Position numbers and translations under genes: made by a program
Part shown: piece after piece, positions 52,210 through 60,950 of the stretch
Layout: each line of letters opens with the position of its first letter
How positions within the stretch are numbered: position 1 is the stretch's first letter
Assembly (NCBI RefSeq): GCF_014596515.1
Contig: NZ_MSJQ01000291.1
Span: 62,001 to 126,000 of the forward strand
Length of the DNA: 64,000 nucleotides
DNA from: Streptomyces sp. CBMA156
Lineage (GTDB): Bacteria; Actinomycetota; Actinomycetes; Streptomycetales; Streptomycetaceae
Direction of reading: 5' to 3'
The notes under the pieces: generated by a model
What the model was told of the DNA's origin: nothing
Database searches by the model: none
The model's input: only the letters and a program-made list of their open reading frames with translations

Positions 52210-52812
52210 CTACGGCTGGATGCCGCCGTCCGCCACGAGGATCGTGATCTGGTCCCGGCACAGTTGCCGGCCGCCGTTCGAGAAGAGACTGCTCAGGCTT
52301 CCTGCGTCCGTGCCTTCCTCGTCGGATCCGATCTTCAGCCGACTTCCGTCGTGCGGGTCGCCGGTGTAGCTCGGCTTCGACGCATCGACGGGCTCGACCG
52401 TGCAGCGCAACCGCTCGACGCGCGGCGTACGGTCTGCTGCGTGTGGCTGGATAACTCGGACCGTGATGTCGTTGGTGATCGTCGAGTGGTACCACAGGAA
52501 CGACGGCTGAGCTATGCGCTCCTCTGCCGACACGCTTCTGTGCACGACGACGTCGTGATCTTCGATGGTCGTGTAGTCGTAGGAGCCGGTGTGCGGAGTT
52601 GCCTTGTAGTAGGAGCCGTCAGTGCGCCTGAGGAGCTTCTGCGCGGGGTCCGGGACGTAGACGATCTTCGTGTTTGCCACCTCGGCGCGTTCCTGGTTCC
52701 GCTGTTCTCCAGTGTGGCTGCTCCACACAGCCAGGCCCGTGGCCAGGATGGCGATAGCGGCGACGGTGACCGCCGAGTTACTCAGGCGTTGGCGCAAGGG
52801 GGTGTTGTACAT
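52210..52812 (-). CDS. Single-pass membrane protein, extracytoplasmic domain
   Basis: 200 residues with an N-terminal membrane anchor (SAVTVAAIAILATGLAVW, about 13-30) and an exported beta-rich domain (GSYDYTTIEDHDVVVHRSVS; IQPHAADRTPRVERLRC) with a Cys pair. Topology predicts a short cytoplasmic tail and an external domain. No family recognised. Confidence 0.7.
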   Translation of the reverse strand: MYNTPLRQRLSNSAVTVAAIAILATGLAVWSSHTGEQRNQERAEVANTKIVYVPDPAQKLLRRTDGSYYKATPHTGSYDYTTIEDHDVVVHRSVSAEERIAQPSFLWYHSTITNDITVRVIQPHAADRTPRVERLRCTVEPVDASKPSYTGDPHDGSRLKIGSDEEGTDAGSLSSLFSNGGRQLCRDQITILVADGGIQP

Positions 52813-53058
52813 GGCGCTGGGCCTCTCTCATTCTGGGCGCGACGGGGTGATGCCGACGTTGCTGCGCACGCGCAGTCATCTGGCGAGAAAGCCGGCCTGG
52901 GCGGTGAAGTGGGTCCGGCGGAGCTCGTGGAGCTCAGGGCAGACGGGCCCAAAGGCCCAGGCTTGAAGCGAATACGGGAACGCGGCGTCGCTGGAGGGGC
53001 AAGGTGCCAGATCAGCTCCAACGGAACAGCGCGGTCGGGGCTGTGCTCTCTGCGGCGG

Positions 53059-53316
53059 TCATGACTCTCCCCGCAGAAGCTCGGCTAGGGCCTGGGCATA
53101 GTCGTTCTTCGCCTGCTCGACGGCGGTCTGCTCCTGGAGCGAGTGGATCTTCTCTCCGCCCTGGATGCGTTCCTCGACCGCGTCCAAGGCGATGATCGCC
53201 GCGGCAAGTTCGAGTCGGGTGTCTGCCAGGCGGCCCTTCAGCGCGGGGTGCTTGGCGGTCATCACACCGAGGCGGTACACGGCGGCGACCTTCTGCTCTT
53301 CGGTGATGGCGGACAT
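53059..53316 (-). CDS. Small helical hypothetical protein
   Basis: ATG 53316 (MSAITEEQKVAAVYRLGVMT) follows AGGAGTCC; 85 residues, almost all helical (RLADTRLELAAAIIALDAVE; VEQAKNDYAQALAELLRG). Probably a coiled-coil adaptor or regulator. Confidence 0.7.
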   Translation of the reverse strand: MSAITEEQKVAAVYRLGVMTAKHPALKGRLADTRLELAAAIIALDAVEERIQGGEKIHSLQEQTAVEQAKNDYAQALAELLRGES

Positions 53317-53522
53317 GGTCGGACTCCTGCTCTGCTGTGTGGTGTTGAGGGTCAGGAGCTGCGCAGCGCGACGAGGCGGACGCATTCCATCGTGGGGGAC
53401 AGCTCGAGCATGCTCAGGCCGGTGACACCACCGCCGCGGCTGAGCGACCACACGGCCGTCCGAGGAGCGTGGTCTCCTTCGAGACTCCTTCGAGATCGCA
53501 GTCGGAGGGAAGGAGGAGCCGC

Positions 53523-53642
53523 TCAGCGTGTCTCGCTGTAGCCGCACTCGGAGCACGTGTGCGTGACCTTCTCGGCCTGCTGGCTGATGCCGACACCGTG
53601 GGCGTTCGATTCCATGTCGATGGTGCAGTTCGGGCAGTTCAT
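53523..53642 (-). CDS. 39-residue zinc-ribbon protein
   Basis: ATG 53642 follows CAGGAG at ideal spacing. The product starts MNCPNCTIDMESNAHGVGIS and ends VTHTCSECGYSETR. Two C-x2-C pairs (NCPNC and CSEC) make a minimal zinc ribbon. Such tiny ribbons occur in phage and plasmid genomes as transcription or translation modulators. Too short to be flagged by length alone; the ribosome site and motif support it. Confidence 0.75.
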   Translation of the reverse strand: MNCPNCTIDMESNAHGVGISQQAEKVTHTCSECGYSETR

Positions 53643-54028
53643 GGCTCGACTCCTGACGCGACGAGGATGTTCTTCAGGGCCAGATCCGAATCACTCCGCT
53701 GATCCCTTGTGCTCGCCGCCTTCACGGGGCGAATCAGGCGAGCCAGGAAGCGAAAGAACACAGCACCCCGGTGCCGCAGCTGCCCGAAGACAGAGCGCGC
53801 ACCGGGGTGCTGGGGGAAGCCGGATCCGCGGAGATCTCCCGGGATGCGCTGCGGGAATCAGCTGCAGCGCTCAGGAATCGAGCCTGTTCCGCGGCCGGTC
53901 TGCACGGTGTGCTCACTGGCGCACGCCGAGGATCAGTCGGCGCACTGCGGATTCGAACCGTTCCGTCAGAAAGCGTGGCGGTCTGTCGTCGATCGCCGGC
54001 ATCAGCTGTGCTGGTGATTCAGAAGCAG
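53643..54028. other. Gap with partial palindromes
   Basis: Imperfect copies of the dispersed palindrome lie near 53686 (GAATCACTCCGCTGATC) and 54003 (CATCAGCTGTGCTGGTG). No gene supported. Confidence 0.4.
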
Positions 54029-54385
54029 TTATCCGGTTGAGGACGCCGAAGAGCCGCGCCGGCGGGCGCCCCCGGAGGGACGGGACGACGGGCGGTGGGC
54101 AGCCGTGTTGGGGCACGCGTCGTCGTCGAGCGTTCCCCTGCCCCGGCAGGCGGGACAGCAGGTGTTGAGCATGTCGAGCAGCACGTTGAGGGCCTGGATG
54201 GTCGCGGCGTGGGTGCGCTCGTCGCGGTCGTGCCCGATCGCGGCGTCCTTCAGCGTTCGGCGGGCGAAAAGGCCGATGGCCTCACGGACACCTTCGGCGC
54301 TGCCCACGTCCAGGGTGGTGATCTCGGTGTTTACGATCCGCTGATGGGGGCGTCGGGCAGGGACGGTTGGGGTGGAGGCGCTCAA
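54029..54385 (-). CDS. Small hypothetical with Cys motif
   Basis: TTG 54385 follows GGAG; 118 residues. The core is helical (EGVREAIGLFARRTLKDAAI; ATIQALNVLLDMLNTCCPAC) followed by C-R-G-R-G...C, a possible zinc site, and a basic tail. Confidence 0.6.
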   Translation of the reverse strand: MSASTPTVPARRPHQRIVNTEITTLDVGSAEGVREAIGLFARRTLKDAAIGHDRDERTHAATIQALNVLLDMLNTCCPACRGRGTLDDDACPNTAAHRPSSRPSGGARRRGSSASSTG

Positions 54386-54548
54386 CGCGTACTCCCATCT
54401 CGGCGAGTTGGGTGAGCGGTGGCGGGGGAACGGGCTCCGACGGCCCCGGTACGGCGGCACCCGATCTGTCGTCGACCGCTTGGGGTAGCTGTACTGATGT
54501 GCCGGAGCGCAAGGGTGGTAACGAGGTCGCCGACCGGGGGCATCGGCG

Positions 54549-54896
54549 TCACGCGATGTGATTGCGCAGGGGAAGGTCGGGCCGGACGCGGCGCAGGTCG
54601 TCGGCGGTGCTGCGGTGGGAGTCGCTGGCGATGTTCACGAAGCGCGCCCCGCACCCCGCCCCGGGCTCGGGCGTCAAGCCCGAGACGTCGGTGTGACGGG
54701 GCGCGGTCGGGAGAGTGGGCCTGCCGCAGTGGCCGCAGCGGGACTCGAAGGCACCGATGTAGAGGGTGGCGGTGGTCTCTTCCCGTTTGCCGGTGAGGTT
54801 GATCCGGAGGCGGGACCGCGGCCTGGTCTCGACGGTCTTGTCCTGCGGCTTGGTGGTCTTGCCTGTGAGGTTGATACGGAGTCGGGACTTGGCCAT
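54549..54896 (-). CDS. Hypothetical protein with duplicated SRLRINLTGK peptide
   Basis: ATG 54896. The N-terminus carries the ten-residue peptide SRLRINLTGK twice (about 4-13 and 28-37), separated by a Lys/Thr-rich linker. The second half has Cys pairs (SRCGHCGRPTLP; GAGCGARFV) likely to bind zinc. The duplicated peptide could be a binding motif for a partner. No family recognised. Confidence 0.7.
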   Translation of the reverse strand: MAKSRLRINLTGKTTKPQDKTVETRPRSRLRINLTGKREETTATLYIGAFESRCGHCGRPTLPTAPRHTDVSGLTPEPGAGCGARFVNIASDSHRSTADDLRRVRPDLPLRNHIA

Positions 54897-54982
54897 GTGC
54901 TGCTCCTTCGCTTGGTGAAGGTGATGGGCCCGCTCTGCGAGCTCGACCAGGACCGCCGGGAGAGGTGAAGCTCGACAGATGG

Positions 54983-55471
54983 TCAGGCGGTCGGGAAGGG
55001 CAGCTGCTCGTCCACGGCGCTGGCGTACGCGACGGCCGGAGCGACAGCCACGACCGGGGCGGGGGTCTGGGCCTGCAGGGCCTGGTTCCGGGCCTCGGCG
55101 TTCTGCACGCGCTCGTTCAGACGGGCCTGGGTCACGGAGCGCGGCTCCAGGTAGGTGATGTTCTCGGAGATCACCTTCAGGTCGAAGACCGGCTCGCCAC
55201 CCTTGGAGTACCTGTCCATGCGGAGCGTGTAGCCGACGGCGACGAGGTCGCCCTTGTGGATGTTGTCGTAGGGGCCCGTGCCCTGCGTCTGGGCTCGGAC
55301 GAATGCCTCGACGGGCACGGCGTCCGAGTCGCGCTGGTTCTGGGCGTTGGTGTAGGCGCGGTCGGTGAAGACCGTGAAGACGACCTTCTTGGAACCGTCC
55401 TTGTTCGTGAAGACCTTGGGGTCGTTCGCGACGCGGCCGATGAGCTGTCCGTTGTTGCGGGGGTTCGCCAT
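54983..55471 (-). CDS. ssb: Single-stranded DNA-binding protein
   Basis: 162 residues from ATG 55471. The N-terminal OB fold has the SSB pattern (NNGQLIGRVANDPKVFTNKD, VFTVFTDRAYTN, PVEAFVRAQTQGTGPYDNIH, GDLVAVGYTLRMDRYSK). The tail is Ala/Pro/Val-rich and ends DEQLPFPTA, similar to the acidic-Pro-Phe tip (DDDIPF) that recruits replication proteins. It belongs to the element's replication set but lies 28 kb from PolB. Confidence 0.88.
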   Translation of the reverse strand: MANPRNNGQLIGRVANDPKVFTNKDGSKKVVFTVFTDRAYTNAQNQRDSDAVPVEAFVRAQTQGTGPYDNIHKGDLVAVGYTLRMDRYSKGGEPVFDLKVISENITYLEPRSVTQARLNERVQNAEARNQALQAQTPAPVVAVAPAVAYASAVDEQLPFPTA

Positions 55472-55850
55472 GAGTCTTCTCCTCGAAACAGCACCGAGCC
55501 AGGATCGATGTCGCCGTCCGCGCGGTGTGGTGTGGTGGGGTTGGGTTGCCGAGATGGCTAGTTGTCCTTCATGTCACCATCCGGATCAGCTTCGCTGGTC
55601 AGATGATGTTCTCTTTCAATGCTTCATCCGAATCAGCTGTGCTGATCGAATTCTTCGTCATTCCGAGTCCCGAATCGGCTTCGCCGATCAGGCTCTCGTT
55701 CTTCGCAGATTTACCTGCTGCTTTCCCGACCAGACCCTCACGTGACGTTCGAATGTCCCGCAACCCGGTTTCTGTCTGACGCGCTATGGCGGTGTCGCCG
55801 ACTGCGAGGACGATCAGAGCGTCTACAGGGAGCTCAGGGGGCGGAAGTTT
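55472..55850. repeat. Gap holding three short palindromes in a row
   Basis: GGATCAGC-TTC-GCTGGTC (55582-55600), AATCAGC-TGT-GCTGATC (55631-55647) and AATCGGC-TTC-GCCGATC (55674-55690) occur at roughly 45-50 bp intervals. No gene is supported. The region lies just upstream of the ssb gene on the minus strand. Confidence 0.65.
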
Positions 55851-56168
55851 TCACAGCGTCACCCTCACTTCGTAGGCCGTCGAGAAATTCGGCCCAACAG
55901 TGAGCGTCCGCACGGGCATCACCAGACCCGCCTGCGCCAGGCGCGCCGTCAGTCCACAGTGCTCGGACCAGTCCTTGATGAAGACGTTCCCGGGCTCGGG
56001 TATGAGACCGTAGGCCTGCAGGCTGATCGAGATGGCCTCGGCGGGACCCTCGGCGATTTCGAGTTCCAGCAGACGGTTCTTGTTGTCGTGCACGAGTGCT
56101 CCCGTGAGCTCGATGCAGCCGAAATCGACGGTGACGTCGTGCCTTACGGTGGTCGTGGACTCAACCAT
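55851..56168 (-). CDS. Hypothetical beta-rich protein
   Basis: ATG 56168 (MVESTTTVRHDVTVDFGCIE); 105 residues, predicted mostly beta strands (RTLTVGPNFSTAYEVRVTL). No family recognised. Confidence 0.7.
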   Translation of the reverse strand: MVESTTTVRHDVTVDFGCIELTGALVHDNKNRLLELEIAEGPAEAISISLQAYGLIPEPGNVFIKDWSEHCGLTARLAQAGLVMPVRTLTVGPNFSTAYEVRVTL

Positions 56169-56360
56169 GGTCTCGCCCTTCTTAATGAGGTGCGTTGTGA
56201 ACGCCGAGGGGTGCGGCAGTTGATGTCTCCGCATTGACATGGTCCGTAGGACTGAAGCACGTGCTGTAGGACAGGAGTCGCAGGCTGGTGGCGGTTGGCC
56301 CGGGAGAACAGCGCGCAGCCGGGCGGCCAGGTCGGTGTCTTGACCGCGGGGTGACAGCCG

Positions 56361-56588
56361 TCACCGGTGGCTCCTGTCGTCGGCGAGCAGGGCTGCACCG
56401 CCGCTTCCACCCGCGAGGCCGCTGCCCCGGCAGTGGCCGCAGTGGCCGGTGCCGCCGGAGTGAGCGGCGCGGAAGGTATCCAGCTCGCCCCGCAGCAGGG
56501 CAGTCAGCCAGTCGAGCTGGCCGGGCTCGATCGGGACCTGGTGCTGTTCGCCGGCCGTCAGGGCGACGACCGTGACGATCACGGGCAC
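56361..56588 (-). CDS. Small zinc-knuckle hypothetical
   Basis: 75 residues (PVIVTVVALTAGEQHQVPIE) ending with HCGHCRGSGLAGG, a DnaJ-like CxxCxGxG half-site. Its start overlaps the end of the 56579-56803 gene. Confidence 0.6.
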   Translation of the reverse strand: MPVIVTVVALTAGEQHQVPIEPGQLDWLTALLRGELDTFRAAHSGGTGHCGHCRGSGLAGGSGGAALLADDRSHR

Positions 56589-56803
56589 GGTGCCTTCCGG
56601 ATCGGTCGGATATCCATCGGCCAGCTCGGTGAGCGCCTGGGCGAGTTGCAGACGGCTGTCGCGGCCTTGGTGCTCATTGCATCGGCTTCAGTTCGCCGGA
56701 CGATCTCTTTGTCGAGCGGGTACGTCTCGCCCCACGGGTTCGGCTCCTGAACCGGGCGGCGGTGTCTGATGTCGCGCAGCCGTTCGCGGCGACGGTCCTG
56801 CAC
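56579..56803 (-). CDS. Small basic hypothetical
   Basis: GTG 56803 opens a 74-residue frame (QDRRRERLRDIRHRRPVQEP, then NPWGETYPLDKEIVRRTEAD). The 10-bp overlap with the next gene suggests coupling. Mostly Arg-rich. Confidence 0.5.
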   Translation of the reverse strand: MQDRRRERLRDIRHRRPVQEPNPWGETYPLDKEIVRRTEADAMSTKAATAVCNSPRRSPSWPMDIRPIRKAPCP

Positions 56804-56957
56804 GTAGCCGCGGCAGGACAGGACCGTCGTGCTGGGAGGTTGGCCAGTTCAAGGCGGTCGCGCACCACCCGCAGTGCGGCGTGAGGGTCAGTGCGCGCCG
56901 GATGGCGAGGGCGAGCAGAGTGGCGGCGCAGCCGGGCAGCGCACCGATCGCGAGCAT
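56688..56957 (-). CDS. Possible small signal-anchor protein
   Basis: ATG 56957 gives MLAIGALPGCAATLLALAIR, a hydrophobic segment, then a Cys pair (HCGWC). The C-terminal third overlaps the 56803 gene, so only the first 55 residues are trusted. Confidence 0.35.
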   Translation of the reverse strand: MLAIGALPGCAATLLALAIRRALTLTPHCGWCATALNWPTSQHDGPVLPRLRAGPSPRTAARHQTPPPGSGAEPVGRDVPARQRDRPAN

Positions 56958-57855
56958 CACGTGGCGTCTCCGTCCGTCGTGATGGTATTGACTGTGCGCG
57001 AAGAGCCCGCGGAGGGCTCTTCGCTCGTGTTGTATGTGAGGTCCTCGACTGCCTCCAGGACCTTGCGGATTGCGGCAGTGGCGCTTCACCACCAGGTTGG
57101 GTTCACAGCCTCGGTGCCGACCGGGTGGGGCCACCGCTTGCGTGAGATCTGGCTGGTCATGCCCCCCGGCGGCGCGGAAGCGGGAACAGTTCACGCCGTA
57201 CATCCCGCATCGGTCGCGAAGTCATCGGCGAGGTGATCGGTCTCGGCCTGACCTGGCGCAGAGTCCACGAAGCGATTGCGCCCGTGGGTCGGGGGGTGCC
57301 GTGCCGATGCTCCCTGCAGATCTGCTTCCGGATCGACTGCGTCGATCCAGTTCAGTCACCCGCCAGCGCCCGCTCGCGATACAGCTCGCCACTTTGGGCG
57401 ATCTTCGGTGTGCTGACTGCCGCGGCCGGACATCACCGCCGTCGCGGCGGTGTAGGCGTTGATCGAGTCGGCTCGTCCTTCAACAGCCCCGTCATGCAGT
57501 CCAGTTAGTCAGGTCCACGACAGCGACACCGGCAGCAGCAGCCCCTCGGGGAGTTCGGCACCGTAGGCGCCGGACTCCCCCCGGCCACACCGGGCCGGAG
57601 CAACGGGGGGCAGGCTGCGTCAGTTCTCCAGCCCCTCGCCGGCAATCGCCGAACCCGTCCCGGGCTCCGCTCCAGGCCGAGTCGCCCACCGTCAGACACA
57701 GCTGGGCCGCGCCGAACCAGGAAATAGAGGCGAGGATGGTGCTCCCCCGGCCAGTGGGCACAGCAGGAGGCGGCGTCCTGCGGCCCGGCACCGCGTACGC
57801 ACGGGGCGGGCGGTGTGCGGAACTGGCGGGGCCCGGGCCGCATGGAAGGGTGGGC
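56958..57855. other. Low-information region before the T7-type operon
   Basis: About 900 bp with no supported gene on either strand. It contains GGATCGAC-TGC-GTCGATCC near 57332. Protein-like scraps (REVIGEVIGLGLTWRRVHEA, plus strand near 57217) suggest an unidentified gene relic. Confidence 0.4.
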
Positions 57856-58329
57856 TCAGCGGACGTCGACGGTGAACTGGCGCTTGGTCTGGTCCGGTCC
57901 ACCGGGGAAGGTTCCACCGAGTTCGTCGCGGTAGGGGACGTGCACGGTGACGGTGGTGCGGCCGGAGTTCTGGGCGCGGAAGGTGAAGTAGTAGTGGCCG
58001 CCCGTGCCGAGGTTCCCGGTCGCACCGAAGCCGAGCAGGTCCTGGATTCCGAAGTTGTCGACGTACTCGTCGCCGGCGGCCTGGGCCACGGCCGGGTCGG
58101 GGCCGGGGTTGGCCATGGTCCAGTTGTCGCCCGCTCCCCGGTAGCCGACCACCTCGATCGAGAAAAGCTCGCCGGGCCGGACCGCCAGGTCGCCCGAGGT
58201 CTGGGTGAACACCGTGCCGTGGTCGAGCTTGCCGGTGGTGACCTGGTGGATCGCCACCGCGCCCCCGGCGACCGCCAGGGCCAGCGCCACGGTCGCCCCC
58301 AGCAGGATCCGACGCCACCGCCTGCTCAT
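57856..58329 (-). CDS. Chagasin-like (I42-type) secreted protein, probable immunity
   Basis: ATG 58329 overlaps the previous stop; 157 residues. A basic start, a hydrophobic segment (ILLGATVALALAVAGGAVAI), then a beta-sandwich with the loop pattern of chagasin-family cysteine-protease inhibitors: RGAGDNWTMANPG, GFGATGNLGTGGHYYFTFRA and SGRTTVTVHVPYRD. I42 inhibitors block papain-like proteases. It is the last gene of an operon whose 520-residue protein has a papain-like domain, so immunity is a strong inference. The literal NPTTGY motif is not present. Confidence 0.55.
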   Translation of the reverse strand: MSRRWRRILLGATVALALAVAGGAVAIHQVTTGKLDHGTVFTQTSGDLAVRPGELFSIEVVGYRGAGDNWTMANPGPDPAVAQAAGDEYVDNFGIQDLLGFGATGNLGTGGHYYFTFRAQNSGRTTVTVHVPYRDELGGTFPGGPDQTKRQFTVDVR

Positions 58330-58724
58330 GGGGTTGCCTCCCGGTGGGTGACGCGCAGGGCCAGGACGGCGGCGACCGCGTCGAGCCAGCGGGCGGCCAG
58401 CTGGTCGCCCTGCGGGTCCTGGACGACCATGGCGGCGGCCTCCAGCCAGCCGCGGGCCACGGCGGCGGCGGGGCCGGGCAGCGGCTCGGGCAGTGCGGCC
58501 GCGAAGCGGCAGCCGCCGGCGCGGACGACCTCGCCCAGGAAGGTCAGGGCGCGTGGCATGACGCCGAGCCGGTCGACGGTGATCGCGGCGGCCACCGCGC
58601 CGTCGCCGAACAGAGCGGCGCGGTGCGGTCCCGGGTTCGGCACACCGAACCGCAGGAGGATCTCGACGTCCAGCTCCGCCAGCTGGCTGTCGCTCTGGGG
58701 CGGGGTGTTCACCTGGGACCTCAC
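58326..58724 (-). CDS. Small hypothetical in the T7-type effector operon
   Basis: 132 residues, helical and Ala-rich (AVARGWLEAAAMVVQDPQGD), without signal peptide. ATGA overlaps with both neighbours bind it tightly to the operon. It could be a chaperone or second immunity factor; nothing in the sequence proves this. Confidence 0.65.
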   Translation of the reverse strand: MRSQVNTPPQSDSQLAELDVEILLRFGVPNPGPHRAALFGDGAVAAAITVDRLGVMPRALTFLGEVVRAGGCRFAAALPEPLPGPAAAVARGWLEAAAMVVQDPQGDQLAARWLDAVAAVLALRVTHREATP

Positions 58725-60283
58725 TTGGGCATCCGGACGCTCTCGACATTGGGGAGGCTGGCGTCAGAGGCGCCGCCCATGTTGTTGTTGACGAAATCCG
58801 CCTCGCTGACCCAGACGGTGTAGCCCCAGGGGTTGTAGAGCTCGAGCTGGTCGCCGCGGTGCCCGATGATCATCATCTGGTGGCCTCCGTCCCCGCGGAC
58901 CGACACTGGGACCGGCTTGCCCTCGTCGATCACCCGTTCGATCTCGGTGAGCGCGTTCTGGCGCTTGTCCCGGCTGTCGAGGTCCACGTTGCGGTACTCC
59001 GCGCCGGTGTGCTTGCCGATCTCGTCGTCGGCGATGTCATCGGACTCCCAGTTCCACATGCCGCCCTCGCCGAAATGCCACCAGGCGCGGGTGTCGTAGA
59101 CCCGCCTGGTCTCCTCGCCCCACCGGGCCTTCGCGGCGTCGCCGTTGTCGTAGGCCGGGTCGCCGGGGCGGCCGCCGGTGGTGAGCTGGAGGGCGAACAG
59201 CGGGTCGACCATCGCCCGGGCGGTCACCGTCGACGCCGCCACGCAGGTCGGGTACTGGCCCTGGCTCCAGTTGACGCCCTTGTAGCCCGTTCCCGCCTTC
59301 TGGTCGGAGGTCGCGTCGAGCTGCACCGGGGAAATCCGCTCGCCGAGCCAGCCGGGGTTGTCGGCGTGCTCGTGGATCAGGTCGTCGAACTTCTTGACCT
59401 CGTCGTAGCTGTGCCCGGCGGCCAGCGCCTTCATCAGGTAGGCGCGTTCCTCCGGGGACTTGCAGCCGGCCAGCAGCTCGTCGAAGCGGACCCGGTCGGC
59501 CTCGCTCATCTTGTCCATGGCCTGGCCCGCACGCGTCACATCGTTGGCCGTGAGGATGCTGCCGTACATCTGGTTGCCGTCGAGAGCGGCATCGACCAGG
59601 ACCAGCTTGTCGGTGGCGCCCAGGCCCTTGTTCTTGAACTTCCCGGCCAACGCCTTGCTCGCCAGCGCGTTCAGCTCACGAGCGGCGGCCCGGCCCGCGG
59701 TCTCGGCCTTCACCGCGGCGTCGTGGATCGACTTGATGCCCTCCTTCGCCTTCGCGTGGGCGGCGTGCATCTTGTCGCCGTCCCAGTGGATCGGGTCCGG
59801 CGCGCCCGCGACGGTGATCTCGTGCAGCAGCGCCAGCGCCTCGGCGAGCGGCGCGTGGCCCTGGTCGTGCAGGGCCTGCGCCTCGCTCAGGGCGCCGGCC
59901 AGCGCCGTGAGCTGGCTCCGCCCCTGGCCGAGCATGTCGCGACAACGCGTCAGGTCGTCCGCGGAAGCCTTGACCACCTCGGCGGCCTTCTCGCCGACCT
60001 GCCCGGTCCAGGCATTCGGCAGAGCCTCGGAGGCGATCCGCCCCACCTTCATCTGGACCTGGTCCAACTGGCTGCTCGCCGTGTTGTAGGCGGCGGCGAG
60101 TTCGCCGAGCCTGCCCGGATCGCCCTGCGGAACGGACAATCCCAGGGCATCGCGGACCGCGTACTTGAGGTCGCCCGCACCCCACATGCCATGGGACTCG
60201 TCGATCGTCTTCTTCAGCTTCTCGGCCTGCTGACGCTGGCTGCCCGCCGGCATCCCGAGCGGGTTCACACTGTGGTCCGCCAC
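58721..60283 (-). CDS. Putative type VII-secreted protein with papain-like peptidase domain
   Basis: 520 residues. The N-terminal 130 residues are helical with a WXG100-like stretch (PNAWTGQVGEKAAEVVKASA, about 90-109), typical of secreted polymorphic toxins. The C-terminal 200 residues hold a catalytic triad pattern: Cys347 in WSQGQYPTCVAAS, His468 in GGHQMMIIGHRG and Asn484 in LELYNPWGYTVW, as in papain/C39-like cysteine peptidases. The next gene up is WXG100-like; the two downstream genes include a chagasin-like protein. Confidence 0.75.
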   Translation of the reverse strand: MADHSVNPLGMPAGSQRQQAEKLKKTIDESHGMWGAGDLKYAVRDALGLSVPQGDPGRLGELAAAYNTASSQLDQVQMKVGRIASEALPNAWTGQVGEKAAEVVKASADDLTRCRDMLGQGRSQLTALAGALSEAQALHDQGHAPLAEALALLHEITVAGAPDPIHWDGDKMHAAHAKAKEGIKSIHDAAVKAETAGRAAARELNALASKALAGKFKNKGLGATDKLVLVDAALDGNQMYGSILTANDVTRAGQAMDKMSEADRVRFDELLAGCKSPEERAYLMKALAAGHSYDEVKKFDDLIHEHADNPGWLGERISPVQLDATSDQKAGTGYKGVNWSQGQYPTCVAASTVTARAMVDPLFALQLTTGGRPGDPAYDNGDAAKARWGEETRRVYDTRAWWHFGEGGMWNWESDDIADDEIGKHTGAEYRNVDLDSRDKRQNALTEIERVIDEGKPVPVSVRGDGGHQMMIIGHRGDQLELYNPWGYTVWVSEADFVNNNMGGASDASLPNVESVRMPK

Positions 60284-60285
60284 CG

Positions 60286-60600
60286 TCAGGCCCCCTGCTG
60301 GTACTGCTGCTGCACACCATGGTCCGTCGCGGAGTAGTTCGCCACCGTGGTGTGCACCTTCCCACCAAGGTCCGCGAGCGCGTCTACGTTCACCTGGAGT
60401 TCGTCCTGCCAGGCCTGCCAGAACGCCTTCGCCGCCTCGCCCGCGTACTCACCGAGAACTTCGGGATCGGACATGTTCAACTTGTCCAAGATCGCTTTGA
60501 CGCCGCCCACGTCCGTGCCGGCCGTGATCAGCCGGTCGCCCGCGTCCCCCAACTTCTCCGGGTTCGCACTGAACCCCGTCCCCGCCCCATCGCTCCCCAT
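60286..60600 (-). CDS. WXG100/ESAT-6-like protein
   Basis: 104 residues from ATG 60600, preceded by GGGGAG. Two helices with a central turn (DPEVLGEYAGEAAKAFWQAW, then QDELQVNVDALADLGGKVHT), the length and layout of WXG100 proteins; the literal W-x-G is replaced by FWQAW. It heads the four-gene operon, two bases before the large effector-like gene. WXG100 proteins are exported by type VII systems with their partners. Confidence 0.7.
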   Translation of the reverse strand: MGSDGAGTGFSANPEKLGDAGDRLITAGTDVGGVKAILDKLNMSDPEVLGEYAGEAAKAFWQAWQDELQVNVDALADLGGKVHTTVANYSATDHGVQQQYQQGA

Positions 60601-60828
60601 GGCCCCACTCCCCCTGCCCCCGGTACGGTCCGTAGACAGCCTGACAGCATAGCGTCGACCACACCGCCCCGACCCGAAGTCCGCACCGCGGAGCGTGTCG
60701 TCACCGACCACCGTGCCTGCCTGCGCGGTCCCCAGGCCGAGCCGGAACCCGAACCCCAGTGGGAGACACCGTTGCCCGCTGACAGCGGCAACGCCGATGC
60801 CGGCGAACCGGCGGACCCGGCCGGACGC

Positions 60829-60950
60829 GTGGCCGAACGGCGGCGCGTCAACCACACCCTGGCCCACGAACTCCTCAACGCAGGCATGAGCCAGCGCGCC
60901 GTCGCGAAGCACCTGGGCTGGAGTCGCAACACCGTGCGCTGCGGCTTCGG
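60829..60950 (+). pseudogene. ISL3-type transposase helix-turn-helix fragment
   Basis: VAERRRVNHTLAHELLNAGM and SQRAVAKHLGWSRNTVR match the DNA-binding part of ISL3-family transposases. At about 60950 it is joined directly to an unrelated transposase fragment, so it is a recombination relic. Confidence 0.6.

Noticed and set aside
52782-53021. Minus-strand 79-codon frame upstream of the membrane protein
   Set aside because: Pro/Ser/Ala-rich low complexity and no start signal; likely leader sequence.
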